A DNA stretch of 64,000 nt from Plantactinospora alkalitolerans (GCF_015690345.1 NZ_JADPUN010000257.1:1-64000); one strand, 5' to 3'; positions 17,370-26,389 are shown, counted from the stretch's first letter. The notes: generated from the sequence alone by a model not told the origin. Numbers and translations are program-made.

Positions 17370-18140
17370 GTGGTGATCGCGGCCGTCGGGTTCGCCGCAG
17401 GCACGATCAACGCCGTCGCCGGTGGTGGCTCGCTGCTCTCCTTCCCCGCCTTGCTGTGGCTGGGCCTGCCACCGCTGGCCGCCAACGTCACCAACACGGT
17501 CGGGCTGCTACCCGGCTACCTCGGCACCGCGCTGGCGTACCGCCGGGAGTTGGCGGGTCAGCGTCGGCTCGCCGTGGTCAGCGGCCTGATCGCGCTGGCG
17601 GGGGCCGGGCTTGGGGCGGCGCTGCTGCTTCTGTTGCCGCCCGACGTGTTCACCCGGGCCGTCCCGTTCCTACTGGTCGGGGGCTGCGTTCTGATCATCG
17701 TCCAGCCGAGGCTGTCCCGACTGCTGCGGGCGCGTACCGGCGCCGGAGACATCGGCACCGGCCGACAGGGCGCCGTCACCGGTGCGCATCCGATCTGGGC
17801 GTACGGCGGCATCCTCGTCGCCGGGGTGTACGGCGCCTACTTCGGCGCGGGCCTCGGCGTCATGCTGTTCGCGGTTCTCGCCACCGTGCTCAACCTGGCC
17901 CTGCAGGAGGTCAACGCGATCAAGGGCTGGCTTTCCCTGTTGATCAACGCGTTGGCGGGCATCGCGTTCACGGTCTTCGGACCGGTGCACTGGGTGGCGG
18001 TGCTGGTGCTCGCCACCACCAGCCTTGCCGGCGGGCATCTCGGCGGTCGGCTGGCCCGGCGCCTCTCCGACCGGATGCTCCGGCTCTGTGTCCTGGCGGT
18101 CGGCATCGCCGCCGCCGGCTGGCTCGTCGCCACGAGCTGA
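17370..18140 (+). CDS. TauE/SafE-family membrane exporter
   Basis: 256 aa, about eight hydrophobic segments. N-terminal GFAAGTINAVAGGGSLLSFP and the repeated second-half GVYGAYFGAGLGVMLFAVL are the two TauE/SafE signature repeats. The family exports sulfite, sulfoacetate or related anions; the substrate here is unknown. GTG 17370 or the adjacent GTG 17373; no strong ribosome site. Converges on the anti-sigma gene. Confidence 0.85.
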   Translation: MVIAAVGFAAGTINAVAGGGSLLSFPALLWLGLPPLAANVTNTVGLLPGYLGTALAYRRELAGQRRLAVVSGLIALAGAGLGAALLLLLPPDVFTRAVPFLLVGGCVLIIVQPRLSRLLRARTGAGDIGTGRQGAVTGAHPIWAYGGILVAGVYGAYFGAGLGVMLFAVLATVLNLALQEVNAIKGWLSLLINALAGIAFTVFGPVHWVAVLVLATTSLAGGHLGGRLARRLSDRMLRLCVLAVGIAAAGWLVATS

Positions 18141-18158
18141 ACCGCGACGTGGCCCAAT

Positions 18159-18231
18159 GGAGTCGGTGGCCCGGCGGAGTCGGGCAACCCGCTGGGAGTC
18201 GGGCAACTCGGTGGGAGTCAGGCGGCCCGGC
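18159..18231. repeat. Minisatellite of 17-19 bp between convergent genes
   Basis: Four units starting GGAGTC at 18159, 18176, 18195 and 18214, with a partly shared following sequence. They fill the gap after the TauE gene, and the last runs into the 3' end of the anti-sigma gene. Confidence 0.7.
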
Positions 18232-18976
18232 GGTGACTGCGGGCCTGCGCGGTCCGTGGCCCGCTGCGGACCAGCCGCAGCCGTGGCGGCGCTGCGACCT
18301 GGTCCTCTTCGAAGGTGGCCCGCCACGCCGACCCACGCCGCCGTTCGTGCCGGGTGGGCGGCCCGTCCGACTCGAAGGTCGGTCGGGACAGCCCGAGGAT
18401 GATGAGATAGCCGGCCACGATGAGCCCGTGGCTCAGGATCCGGCCGAGGTCGACCCGCCCGGCTATCGCGTCGTTGACGGAGAGCAGAGTGAGGACCGCG
18501 ACGAACGCCGTGAGCGTCGGCACCAGGCCCAGTGGCCGGGTCCGGCGGATCGCGATCCAGGCGAATCCGGCACCGAGCGCGACGTTCCAGGCTGCCGACT
18601 CGTGCCACAGATGGTTGGGGCCGCCGCCGAGGACGACATCGAGACCGTGCGGATGGCCGGCATCGCCGATTCCGGCGATCTGTGCCGCGCCGAGCAGGAA
18701 CTGGGCGACGCCGACGACGCCGAGTGCGATCCGGAGCGTACCGGCGAGGCGGGCCCGGCCCGGACCCGGCGCGGCCGCGAGGAGGTCCTCGTCGACCGCC
18801 ATCGGCGGCCGGACGACACTGGTCCGGGCGAGCCGGTTGAGTGCCGTCGCGCGGTCCAGCCAGATCCGGCACTCCGCGCAGCCGGCGAGATGGCGATCTG
18901 CCGCAGCCCGCTCCGCCGGCTGGTCCTCGCCGTCCAGCCGGGCCGACAAGGCTTCCCGGTATTGTTCGCAGCCCAC
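18218..18976 (-). CDS. Membrane anti-sigma-like protein with zf-HC2 domain
   Basis: 252 aa. Residues 2-45 hold a zinc-binding anti-sigma domain with H-x3-C-x2-C (HLAGCAEC) after an N-terminal Cys. Several hydrophobic helices follow (IALGVVGVAQFLLGAAQI, LTAFVAVLTLLS, ILSHGLIVAGYLIILGL), giving a membrane-embedded C-terminal half. GTG 18976 is chosen because the zinc domain starts there. Divergent from the ECF sigma gene over a 118-bp gap; it is the obvious candidate to inhibit it. Confidence 0.8.
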   Translation of the reverse strand: MGCEQYREALSARLDGEDQPAERAAADRHLAGCAECRIWLDRATALNRLARTSVVRPPMAVDEDLLAAAPGPGRARLAGTLRIALGVVGVAQFLLGAAQIAGIGDAGHPHGLDVVLGGGPNHLWHESAAWNVALGAGFAWIAIRRTRPLGLVPTLTAFVAVLTLLSVNDAIAGRVDLGRILSHGLIVAGYLIILGLSRPTFESDGPPTRHERRRGSAWRATFEEDQVAAPPRLRLVRSGPRTAQARSHRRAA

Positions 18977-19094
18977 ACTGACATAGTCGGCTCCCGGCCG
19001 GCCCTGGTTCCCGGCGGGGTACCGGTTCCTTCGACATTTTTGCATGCCCACCGGGGGTATCCGAGGCAGCGGCTGGTCCGGGTAGCTTTGGGAC

Positions 19095-19676
19095 ATGTCT
19101 TCCCCCGCCGTCGACAACGACGAGATCACCAGATGGGCGCTGGCCGCCAAGGCCGGCGACCGCTCGGCGGCGGCGGCCTTCATCCGGGCGACCCAGCACG
19201 ACGTGCACCGGTTCGTCTCGCACCTCGTCGGAGCGGGGGAGGCCGAGGATCTGACCCAGGAGACATACCTGCGTGCGATGCGTGGCCTGCCCGGCTTCGC
19301 CGCCAGGTCGGCCGCGAAGACCTGGCTGCTGGCGATCGCCCGGCGGGCCTGCGCGGATCACATCCGGATGTCCATGCGGCGACCACGCGTGGCGTCGTTG
19401 CCGGACTGGCAACTGGCCGCCGACGCCGAACTCGCCAGGGAGAGCACCGGGTTCGAGGGCGCGGTCGAGCTGGCCCGACTGCTGGCGGACCTGCCACGGG
19501 ATCGCCGGGAGGCGTTCGTCGCGACCCAGGTGGCGGGCCTCAGCTACGCCGAGGCGGCCGAGGTCTGCGACTGCCCGGTCGGCACCATCCGGTCCAGGGT
19601 GGCCCGCGCCCGCGAGGATCTTGTCGCGGCGATGAGCTCGGACGGCACCGGCCGGCGACTCCGCTCGACCAGCTGA
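19095..19676 (+). CDS. sigC: ECF RNA polymerase sigma factor, SigC-like
   Basis: 193 aa. Region 2 (ATQHDVHRFVSHLVGAGEAE, DLTQETYLRAMRGLP, WLLAIARRACADHIR) and region 4 (DRREAFVATQVAGLSYAEAA, VCDCPVGTIRSRVARARE) closely follow mycobacterial SigC. It would direct RNA polymerase to a small regulon, possibly including the adjacent genes. The anti-sigma candidate is transcribed divergently instead of being the usual downstream co-transcribed gene. No clear GGAAC/CGTC-type promoter stands out in the shared gap. Confidence 0.88.
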   Translation: MSSPAVDNDEITRWALAAKAGDRSAAAAFIRATQHDVHRFVSHLVGAGEAEDLTQETYLRAMRGLPGFAARSAAKTWLLAIARRACADHIRMSMRRPRVASLPDWQLAADAELARESTGFEGAVELARLLADLPRDRREAFVATQVAGLSYAEAAEVCDCPVGTIRSRVARAREDLVAAMSSDGTGRRLRSTS

Positions 19677-19726
19677 CCGCCCAGCGTCGCCCGGACTCCG
19701 GACCCCCGGATCCCGGAAGCCGGCAA

Positions 19727-19780
19727 CGGAATCCCGTAACCGGAACCCCGCGACCGGAACCCCGCAACCGGAACTCAGGC
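19727..19780. repeat. 14-bp minisatellite
   Basis: Units begin CGGAA at 19727, 19741, 19755 and 19769 (exact period 14). The array lies between the convergent sigC-like gene and the histidine kinase and overlaps the last codons of the kinase. Confidence 0.75.
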
Positions 19781-21304
19781 CTCCGTACCGTCCGGGGTTC
19801 CGGGCTGAGGCCCGGCGATCGGCAGGCTGACCCGGAAGCTGGTACGTCCCGGTTCGGAGTCGACCCGGATGTCCCCGTGATGCTTGTTGACCACGATCCG
19901 GTACGAGATGTCCAGCCCGAGCCCCGTGCCGTCGCCGATCGGCTTCGTCGTGAAGAACGGCTCGAAGATCCGGGAGCGGACGTCGGCAGGAATCCCGGGG
20001 CCGGTGTCGGCGACCTCCACCACGACCCGATCGTCCTTCCGCCCGGTGCGTACGGTCAGCACGCCGCTCTCGCCGATCGCGTAGAGCGCGTTGTCGACCA
20101 GGTTGGTCCACACCTGGTTGAGTTCGGCGGCGTAGACCGGGATCGCCGGCAGGCTGCGGTCGTACTCCCGGACCACCCGGACCCCGGGCTTGATCTTCGA
20201 GTTGAACATCGCCAGCGTGGCATCCAGCAGGTCGTGCACGTCGACCGTCTGGTTCGGGGCCCGGTCGAGCTGGGAGTACTGCTTCGCCGCCCCGACCAGG
20301 CCGGTGATCCGGCCCAGGGCGTCGTCGATCTCGCCCAGCAGCAGCTCGGTCTCGACGGTGTACGTCAGCCACCGGATCGCCGGCTCCAGGTCGTCCGGCC
20401 GGACCGCCGCCGTCACCTGCTCCAACCACGGTACGTCGATCCCACCGGCGGTCAGCGTGGGCGCCAGGTCCCAGCCGGACGTGACGTCGTGCTCGTCCAA
20501 CCAGTCGGTCAGGGTGTCCTCGGCGTCGCTGGTCTCCAGGGGCGAGAGGGTGGGTGCCGAGGCGGCCTTCTTGACGGCCGTCTCCTGGAGTTCCACCAGG
20601 CGTTGCAGGCGTGCGCCGTCGAGCCGGCCGTCGGCGATCATCGCGAGCTTGTGCCGCATCCCGGCCACCCGGTCCCGGAGCACCGACGTGGCCCGGACGG
20701 CGGCCGCCGCCGGATTGTTCAGTTCGTGGGTCAGTCCGGCCGACAGCGAGCCGAGCGCCTGCAGGCGTTCCCGCTCGCCGACCACGGTCTGCGTGGTCCG
20801 CATGCCGAGGAACAGTCCGTCCAGCAGGTGCATCGCCATCGGGAACCAGCGCCGCATCGCGGTGCTGATCACCTCCGCCGGCAGGGTGAAGAGCGTGACG
20901 TCGGTGATCGCCCGCATGCCCTGCAGGTAGGTCTGCACCCGCTCGTCGTTCAGGTACGGCTGGGTCGCCCCACCGTAGGCGCCGCGTTGGCTGCTCCGGC
21001 TGATCTCGACCCGGTCCCCGCGCACCAGCCGGGTCAGTGACACCGTGCCGTCGAGCAGCACGTAGAAACACTGTGCCGGCTCACCCTCGACGAAGATGTC
21101 GGTGGCGGCCGGCAGCCGCTTGACCCGCCCGTGTTCGTGGATGTACGCCAGCTTCTCGTCGTCCAACGACTCGAACAGGAACAGCGTCCGTAGCTCGTCG
21201 GCCGCCAGCCGTTCGCCCGCCTCGGTCATCCCGGTCATCCCGTCATCCGATCCGGAACCCGTGGCCGCATCCTCGGGCAGCTTCCTGCTACTGGGGGTGG
21301 TCAC
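19775..21304 (-). CDS. Histidine kinase with N-terminal cyclic-nucleotide-binding domain
   Basis: 509 aa. Residues about 38-150 form a cNMP-binding/CRP-like domain (LFLFESLDDEKLAYIHEHG, EGEPAQCFYVLLDGTVSLTR). After a linker come a HisKA-like segment with LSAGLTHELNNPAA and a HATPase_c domain (NQVWTNLVDNALYAI, DTGPGIP, GTGLGLDI). No transmembrane helix, so a cytoplasmic kinase. The GTG start overlaps the stop of the upstream receiver-reductase gene, so the two are translationally coupled and probably act together. Confidence 0.9.
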   Translation of the reverse strand: MTTPSSRKLPEDAATGSGSDDGMTGMTEAGERLAADELRTLFLFESLDDEKLAYIHEHGRVKRLPAATDIFVEGEPAQCFYVLLDGTVSLTRLVRGDRVEISRSSQRGAYGGATQPYLNDERVQTYLQGMRAITDVTLFTLPAEVISTAMRRWFPMAMHLLDGLFLGMRTTQTVVGERERLQALGSLSAGLTHELNNPAAAAVRATSVLRDRVAGMRHKLAMIADGRLDGARLQRLVELQETAVKKAASAPTLSPLETSDAEDTLTDWLDEHDVTSGWDLAPTLTAGGIDVPWLEQVTAAVRPDDLEPAIRWLTYTVETELLLGEIDDALGRITGLVGAAKQYSQLDRAPNQTVDVHDLLDATLAMFNSKIKPGVRVVREYDRSLPAIPVYAAELNQVWTNLVDNALYAIGESGVLTVRTGRKDDRVVVEVADTGPGIPADVRSRIFEPFFTTKPIGDGTGLGLDISYRIVVNKHHGDIRVDSEPGRTSFRVSLPIAGPQPGTPDGTEA

Positions 21305-22959
21305 TGCGCCGCCAGGTACTGGTGAGCCAGTGAGACGACCATCGCACCCTCGCCCACGGCCGAGGCGACCCGTTTGATGGAGTCGGCCCGTACGTCGCCG
21401 GCCGCGAAAACCCCGGGCAGACTCGACTCCAGCAGGTACGGCTCGCGGGGCAGCGCCCAGCCAGCCGGTCGACGACCGTCGCTGGCCAGGTCCGGGCCGG
21501 TGAGCACGTACCCCCGGGCGTCCCGGGCCACCACGTCGGCGAGCCAGTCCGTTCGGGGCTCCGCGCCGATGAAGACGAACAACCAGGATGCCTTGACGCT
21601 GCGCTGCTCACCGACCCGGTTGTCACAGACGGTGATCTGCTCCAGGTGGTCCGTGCCCTCGCCACCGACCACCTCCGAGTGCGGATGCACCTCGATGTTG
21701 TCGATCCGCTCGATCTGCTCGATCAGGTAGTGGGACATCGAGCGGCGCAGGTCGGGGCCGCGTACCAGTAGGTGTACCCGGCGGGCATGCCGGGCGAAGT
21801 AGACCGCCGCCTGCCCCGCCGAGTTCGCCCCGCCGACGATGTAGACGTCCTGCCCCGCGCAGCTCGGCGCCTCGGTCGAGGCGGAGCCGTAGAAGACCCC
21901 GCGCCCGGTCAGTTCCGCCAGACCGGGAGCGGTCAACTGGCGGTAGGAGACGCCGGTGGCGAGCACCACCGTGTGGGCGGCGATCGACGTGCCGTCGCTG
22001 AACCGGAGCAGCCGGGTGGCGCCGGCCGCCTCCAGCCCGACGACGTCCCGGGCGGTCAGCAGTTCGGCGCCGAACCTCAGCGCCTGCCGACGCGCCCGGT
22101 CCGCGAGTTGCGCGCCGGACACCCCGTCGGGAAAGCCCAGGTAGTTCTCGATCCGGCTGCTCTGACCGGCCTGCCCACCGGTCGCCTGCCGCTCGACCAG
22201 CACCGTGCGGAGCCCCTCGGAGGCGCCGTAGACCGCCGCACCCAGCCCGGCCGGGCCGGCGCCGACGACCACCAGGTCGTAGAACTCGGCGGCCGGCGTG
22301 GTGGAGAAGCCGACGTGCCTGGCCAGCTCGGCCTCGGTCGGCTTGACCAGCGTGGTGCCGTCGGGAGTGACCACCACCGGCACGTCCTCGGCACTGGCCT
22401 CGGCGGCGGCCAGCAGGCGTCCGCCCTCGGGCTCGTCGGCCAGCAACCACCGGTACGAGACGAGGTTGCGGGCCAGGAAGTCGCGGACGGCGAACGACGG
22501 CGCGGACCACCGGTGCCCGATGACCCGGACCTCGTTCGTCGTGGTCTCCGGGGTCGCCACCCAGGCGTCGAGCAGGGCGTCGAGCACCGGATAGAGCTTC
22601 TCCTCCGGCGGGTGCCACGGCTTGAGCAGGTAGTGGTCGAGGTCCACGACGTTGATCGCGTCGATCGCCGCGTCGGTGTCGGCGTAGGCGGTGAGCAGCA
22701 CGCGACGGGCCATCGGAAAGAGGTCCATCGCCGCTTCCAGGAACTGGATGCCGTTCATCTGCGGCATCCGGTAGTCGGCCAGCAGCACCGCGACCTGGTC
22801 GCCGCGAAGTTTGATCTCCCGCAGCGCGGTCAGCGCCTCCTCGCCGGAGGAGGCCCGGACCACCCGGTACCGGTCGCCGTACCGCCGCCGCACGTCACGC
22901 GCCACCGCACGCGACACCGCGGGGTCGTCGTCGACGGTCAAGATCACCGGGTTTGCCAT
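21301..22959 (-). CDS. Response-regulator receiver fused to thioredoxin-reductase-like flavoprotein
   Basis: 552 aa. Residues 4-130 are a CheY-like receiver (acidic Asp10-Asp12, phospho-acceptor Asp62 in ADYRMPQMNG, Lys in HYLLKPW). A middle linker follows, then an FAD/NAD(P)-binding reductase from about residue 228 (DLVVVGAGPAGLGAAVYGAS, GQAGQSSRIENYLGFPDG, VYIVGGANSAGQAAVYFA, VFAAGDVR). The C-x-x-C of true thioredoxin reductases is missing: the segment reads STEAPSCAG with one Cys. Phosphorylation by the coupled kinase may switch flavin redox activity (inference). Confidence 0.88.
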   Translation of the reverse strand: MANPVILTVDDDPAVSRAVARDVRRRYGDRYRVVRASSGEEALTALREIKLRGDQVAVLLADYRMPQMNGIQFLEAAMDLFPMARRVLLTAYADTDAAIDAINVVDLDHYLLKPWHPPEEKLYPVLDALLDAWVATPETTTNEVRVIGHRWSAPSFAVRDFLARNLVSYRWLLADEPEGGRLLAAAEASAEDVPVVVTPDGTTLVKPTEAELARHVGFSTTPAAEFYDLVVVGAGPAGLGAAVYGASEGLRTVLVERQATGGQAGQSSRIENYLGFPDGVSGAQLADRARRQALRFGAELLTARDVVGLEAAGATRLLRFSDGTSIAAHTVVLATGVSYRQLTAPGLAELTGRGVFYGSASTEAPSCAGQDVYIVGGANSAGQAAVYFARHARRVHLLVRGPDLRRSMSHYLIEQIERIDNIEVHPHSEVVGGEGTDHLEQITVCDNRVGEQRSVKASWLFVFIGAEPRTDWLADVVARDARGYVLTGPDLASDGRRPAGWALPREPYLLESSLPGVFAAGDVRADSIKRVASAVGEGAMVVSLAHQYLAAQ

Positions 22960-23009
22960 GTCCTCAATAAAAGCACCTCGCCCCGCCCACGACGAACCCC
23001 AGGGGAGGA

Positions 23010-23057
23010 AGGAAGGGCCCCTTCTTATCGTTTTCTGTAGAAGAAGGGCCCCTTCCT
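23010..23057. repeat. GGGCCC hairpin repeat, copy 1
   Basis: Arms 23010-23026 and 23041-23057 (17 bp, one central mismatch) around a 14-base loop. Each arm is itself near-palindromic. It lies downstream of the alcohol dehydrogenase gene and upstream of the receiver-reductase gene; it may end transcription of the former. Confidence 0.85.
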
Positions 23058-23074
23058 AACTCGGATGGTCCGGC

Positions 23075-24142
23075 TCAACCCGGGTGGCCCGGCTGGATGA
23101 GACGGATTCCGGCGACCGGCGGCTGATCCAGCCCGATCAGCGCCATCGGTGCCTGGGCAAGCCCGATCGTCTGGGTGATCAGGTCCGCCGGGCGGAGGAC
23201 GCCGGTGCCGACCAGCGCCAGCATCTCCGGGTACGCGTGTGCGGCCATCCCGTGGCTGCCGCGCAGCTCCAACTCGTACGCGATGATCCGGTCCATCGGC
23301 AGAGCGGTCCGGCCGCCTGCGGCGGGCAGCAGGCCGACCTGGACGTGCCGGCCCCGGCGCCGAAGGCTCTCGATCGACCCGACACAGGTCGGCTCGCTGC
23401 CCAGGGCGTCGATGGACAGGTGGGCACCCCCGCTGGTGACCTCCCGCACGGCGGCCGCCACCGCGCCGGGGCCGGGACGCGCGGTGCCGTCCAGGGCGAC
23501 CGTGGCGCCGAAGCGGCGGGCCAGGTCCAGCGCGGCCGGTGTGACGTCCACCGCCACCACCCGGGCGCCGCAGGCGACCGCGATCATCACGGCGGAGAGC
23601 CCGACGCCGCCGCAGCCGTGCACCGCCACCCACTCGCCGGGGGACAGCCGACCCTGGGTGACGACGGCCCGGAACGCGGTGGCGAAGCGGCAGCCGAGGG
23701 CGGCTGCGCCGGCGAAGCTCAGTTCCTCCCGCAGCCGGACCAGGTTGACGTCCGCGTGATCGACGGCGACGAGATCGGCGTACGAGCCCCAGTGGGTGAA
23801 GCCCGGCTGGGTCTGCCGTTCGCAGACCTGCTGCGCTCCGGCGAGGCAGGACGGACAGCTGCCGCAGGCGCAGACGAAGGGCGCGGTCACCCGGTCACCG
23901 GCCCGCCAGCCCCGTACCGCGGATCCGACCGCCGCCACCTCACCGGCGAACTCGTGGCCGGGCACGTGCGGCAGCCGGATGTCGGGATCGTGGCCCTGCC
24001 AGCCGTGCCAGTCGCTGCGGCACAGCCCGGTCGACGCCACCTGGACGACCACCCCGGTCGGTGTGGGGACCGGATCCGGCACCTCACGTACCTCCGGCTG
24101 GCCGCCGAACTCCTCGAACACCACCGCCCGCACGCGAGACAT
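23075..24142 (-). CDS. Zinc-dependent alcohol dehydrogenase-like oxidoreductase
   Basis: 355 aa MDR protein. Catalytic zinc region CRSDWHGWQGHDPDIRLPHV and GHEFAGEV; structural zinc cysteines in CACGSCPSCLAGAQQVC; Rossmann fold GCGGVGLSAVMIA. Substrate unknown. ATG at 24142 preferred; a GTG two codons upstream (24148) is possible. Monocistronic, with a related hairpin repeat on each side. Confidence 0.9.
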   Translation of the reverse strand: MSRVRAVVFEEFGGQPEVREVPDPVPTPTGVVVQVASTGLCRSDWHGWQGHDPDIRLPHVPGHEFAGEVAAVGSAVRGWRAGDRVTAPFVCACGSCPSCLAGAQQVCERQTQPGFTHWGSYADLVAVDHADVNLVRLREELSFAGAAALGCRFATAFRAVVTQGRLSPGEWVAVHGCGGVGLSAVMIAVACGARVVAVDVTPAALDLARRFGATVALDGTARPGPGAVAAAVREVTSGGAHLSIDALGSEPTCVGSIESLRRRGRHVQVGLLPAAGGRTALPMDRIIAYELELRGSHGMAAHAYPEMLALVGTGVLRPADLITQTIGLAQAPMALIGLDQPPVAGIRLIQPGHPG

Positions 24143-24164
24143 CCTCACACGCGCCGCCGGGGTG

Positions 24165-24216
24165 TTAGGAAGGGCCCCTTGTTATACAAAAAGCGATAAC
24201 AAGGGGCCCTTCCTTA
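24165..24216. repeat. GGGCCC hairpin repeat, copy 2
   Basis: Arms 24165-24185 and 24196-24216 (21 bp, one mismatch) with a 10-base loop. The core matches copy 1 (AGGAAGGGCCCCTT). It lies just upstream of the dehydrogenase and downstream of the carboxypeptidase. Confidence 0.88.
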
Positions 24217-24247
24217 CACCTCAAGCCTTACACCTCAGCCTTACGCC

Positions 24248-26389
24248 TCAGCTGGCGTTGGCGTGGTCCCTGGCGACGCGGAGCAGTTCGACCAGGCCGG
24301 CGGCGTACTCCTGGGACTCGGCGTGCGCCTCGTCGAACGGCGGCTGGAAGCCGACGCCCTCCCACTCGCCGGTGGCGTCGTTCCACCGGTCGTTGCCGAC
24401 CTCGAAGTCCCAGGCGAGGATGCCCAGCTCGTAGTAGAGCTGGTCGGCGGAGTTCCCGGCGGCCGAGTAGAGCACGTCGGCGACCGGGCCGGTCTGGGAC
24501 GGCCAGGTCACCGTGCCCCGCTCGGTGGCGATCGCCCCGACGATCCGGCGGGCACTGTCGAGGAACATCTTCGACTCGTCGATCGTCGGCCGGGGCAGGG
24601 TGATCCGTCCGTCCGCCTGGTACGCACCCGGAGGCCACATGAAGTAACCGCCGTAGCTGTGCACGTTCATCGCGAACTTCACGTTTGTGTGCGCCTTCGC
24701 CAGCGCGACGACGTTGCGGCTCTCCGCCTCCGACAGCTCCGCCGTGCCGGCGTAGGTGCCGGAGAGGCAGTTGGTGCTCGCTCCGGTGTAGCCGTCGAAG
24801 AGCGATCCGACGGTGTAGTTGCGGTTGACGTCGACGCCCCACGAGTCCCGGTTGGCCGGGTCGCGCTGCGCTCCCGTGCAGTGGTTGACCAGGTTCTTGC
24901 GTTGGAAGTTGGCGTCGTGGAACGAGTAGTTCGCCCCGTCCGGGTTGACGGTCGGGATGACGAAGACGTCGACGGAGTCGAGCAGGTCCCGGGTCGCCGG
25001 ATCGGTGTCGGCGTTGGCCAGCAGCCGCTCCGCGAACTCCAGGGTGACCAGCGGGGTGGCCCACTCCCGGGCATGCTCCTGCGAATAGGCGAGTACGCCG
25101 ATCCGGGAGCCGTCCCGGTGGGTGCCGATCCGCAGCGCCTGCACCGTCCAGGGCCGCTTCGGCACCTCGCTGCCCTGCAATCCGTCGTCGAGGCGTACCG
25201 GTCCGGCGATCGGCATCGGCAGCCCGGCGGAGCCGTTCTCCACGAACGCCTGGAACTGTTGCGGGTAGCGGGCGGAGATGAACGCGGCCACCTGGTCGGT
25301 GGTGCTGATGGTCTTCCCGGCGCCGTCGGTGGCGAGCAAGACGGTGAGTACCCGGTCCCGGTAGGTGGCGGACAGCGGCCGGTCCGTCCGGCCCGGGTCG
25401 ACGGTCCGGACCTGTACGCCGTTCATGTTCTGTGCGCCGAACTTCACCGACTCGACCACGACGGCGGCGGCCGCCGGGTCGCCGAGGTAGCCGGCGGCGG
25501 TGCGCCGGTAGCCCTGCGTCTGGTGCGGCAGGTCGATCACGTCGACCAGGTCCGGGTACTGCCGCGCCAGCCGGCGGATCCGGGACTGTACGTCGACCGG
25601 CGTCAGGTACGCGTCGATGAAGTCCTTCTGGTAGCCCGCCGGCAGTGCCGGCGGTGTGGCGTTCGGCCACTTCGCCGGGGTGCTCGGCCGGGCGGTGCCG
25701 CCGAGGCTGGAGGTCGCGGTGACCTGCGTCGGCCGGGCAGGGACCGCCTGCGGCACGGCGAAGTGGTACTGGTACTCGCCGGCGTCGGAGAACCGGGCCA
25801 GTGCGTAGGAGCCGGTCGTACCGTCGGCGGTCCGCCAGGTCACCGTGATCTCGACGTCCGGGTCCTCGGCGGCGGTGGTAGCCACCTGGGTCTGCAGGAA
25901 GGTCTTTCCGTTGGAGGTCCACCAGTAGGCCTGGAGGAAGTGCAGCGTGTCGACGGCGGCCACGCCGACGCCGCGACCCTCCGCCGGAGCGCGCAGCCCG
26001 GTCCTGGTCCGCGCCTGAGCGGCGCGCACGCTGTCGGCGTACCTCCGGGCGGCGTCGCCCTCCCGCTGTACGACCTGACGGGCCACCGCGCCCCGAGCGG
26101 TGAGGGCGGCCAGTTGCCGGCCGGTCAGCACCAGGTCGGCGAGGACCCGGCCGTTCTGCTGCCGTGGCCGGTTCGCGATGTCGGCTCCCTCGGCGAGGAG
26201 CTCCCGGAAGTGCGCCTCGTCGCGGAGTTCGACGCGGATCAGCGCGGTCTCGTCGGCGGCGAGCGTCACCGGGGCGGTCGCCCGGGCGGGTACGGTGTCG
26301 GGCGCGGCCGTCGCGGTACCGGGGTGTACGAGCGCCGCCGCGGTCAGTACCAGCGTGGCGGCGGTGGCCGTCCAGCTTCGTCTGGTCAA
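24248..26389 (-). CDS. Secreted M14 zinc carboxypeptidase
   Basis: 713 aa. Signal peptide at 1-30 (WTATAATLVLTAAALVHPGTATA). Peptidase M14 domain in the C-terminal half: zinc ligands in EHAREWATPL and HSYGGYFMWPPG, and the catalytic Glu in AWDFEVG. An N-terminal propeptide-like and beta-sandwich region of about 330 residues precedes it. The start is taken as TTG 26389 because AGGAGGT lies 5 bases upstream and the signal peptide begins there; no ATG fits. Likely a nutrient-scavenging exopeptidase. Confidence 0.88.
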   Translation of the reverse strand: MTRRSWTATAATLVLTAAALVHPGTATAAPDTVPARATAPVTLAADETALIRVELRDEAHFRELLAEGADIANRPRQQNGRVLADLVLTGRQLAALTARGAVARQVVQREGDAARRYADSVRAAQARTRTGLRAPAEGRGVGVAAVDTLHFLQAYWWTSNGKTFLQTQVATTAAEDPDVEITVTWRTADGTTGSYALARFSDAGEYQYHFAVPQAVPARPTQVTATSSLGGTARPSTPAKWPNATPPALPAGYQKDFIDAYLTPVDVQSRIRRLARQYPDLVDVIDLPHQTQGYRRTAAGYLGDPAAAAVVVESVKFGAQNMNGVQVRTVDPGRTDRPLSATYRDRVLTVLLATDGAGKTISTTDQVAAFISARYPQQFQAFVENGSAGLPMPIAGPVRLDDGLQGSEVPKRPWTVQALRIGTHRDGSRIGVLAYSQEHAREWATPLVTLEFAERLLANADTDPATRDLLDSVDVFVIPTVNPDGANYSFHDANFQRKNLVNHCTGAQRDPANRDSWGVDVNRNYTVGSLFDGYTGASTNCLSGTYAGTAELSEAESRNVVALAKAHTNVKFAMNVHSYGGYFMWPPGAYQADGRITLPRPTIDESKMFLDSARRIVGAIATERGTVTWPSQTGPVADVLYSAAGNSADQLYYELGILAWDFEVGNDRWNDATGEWEGVGFQPPFDEAHAESQEYAAGLVELLRVARDHANAS

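Noticed and set aside
17456-21071. Very long open frames (over 1,100 codons) on both strands across several genes
   Set aside because: They run antisense or out of frame to clear genes (TauE, anti-sigma, SigC, kinase), are Arg/Gly/Pro-rich with no domain pattern, and arise from high third-position GC.
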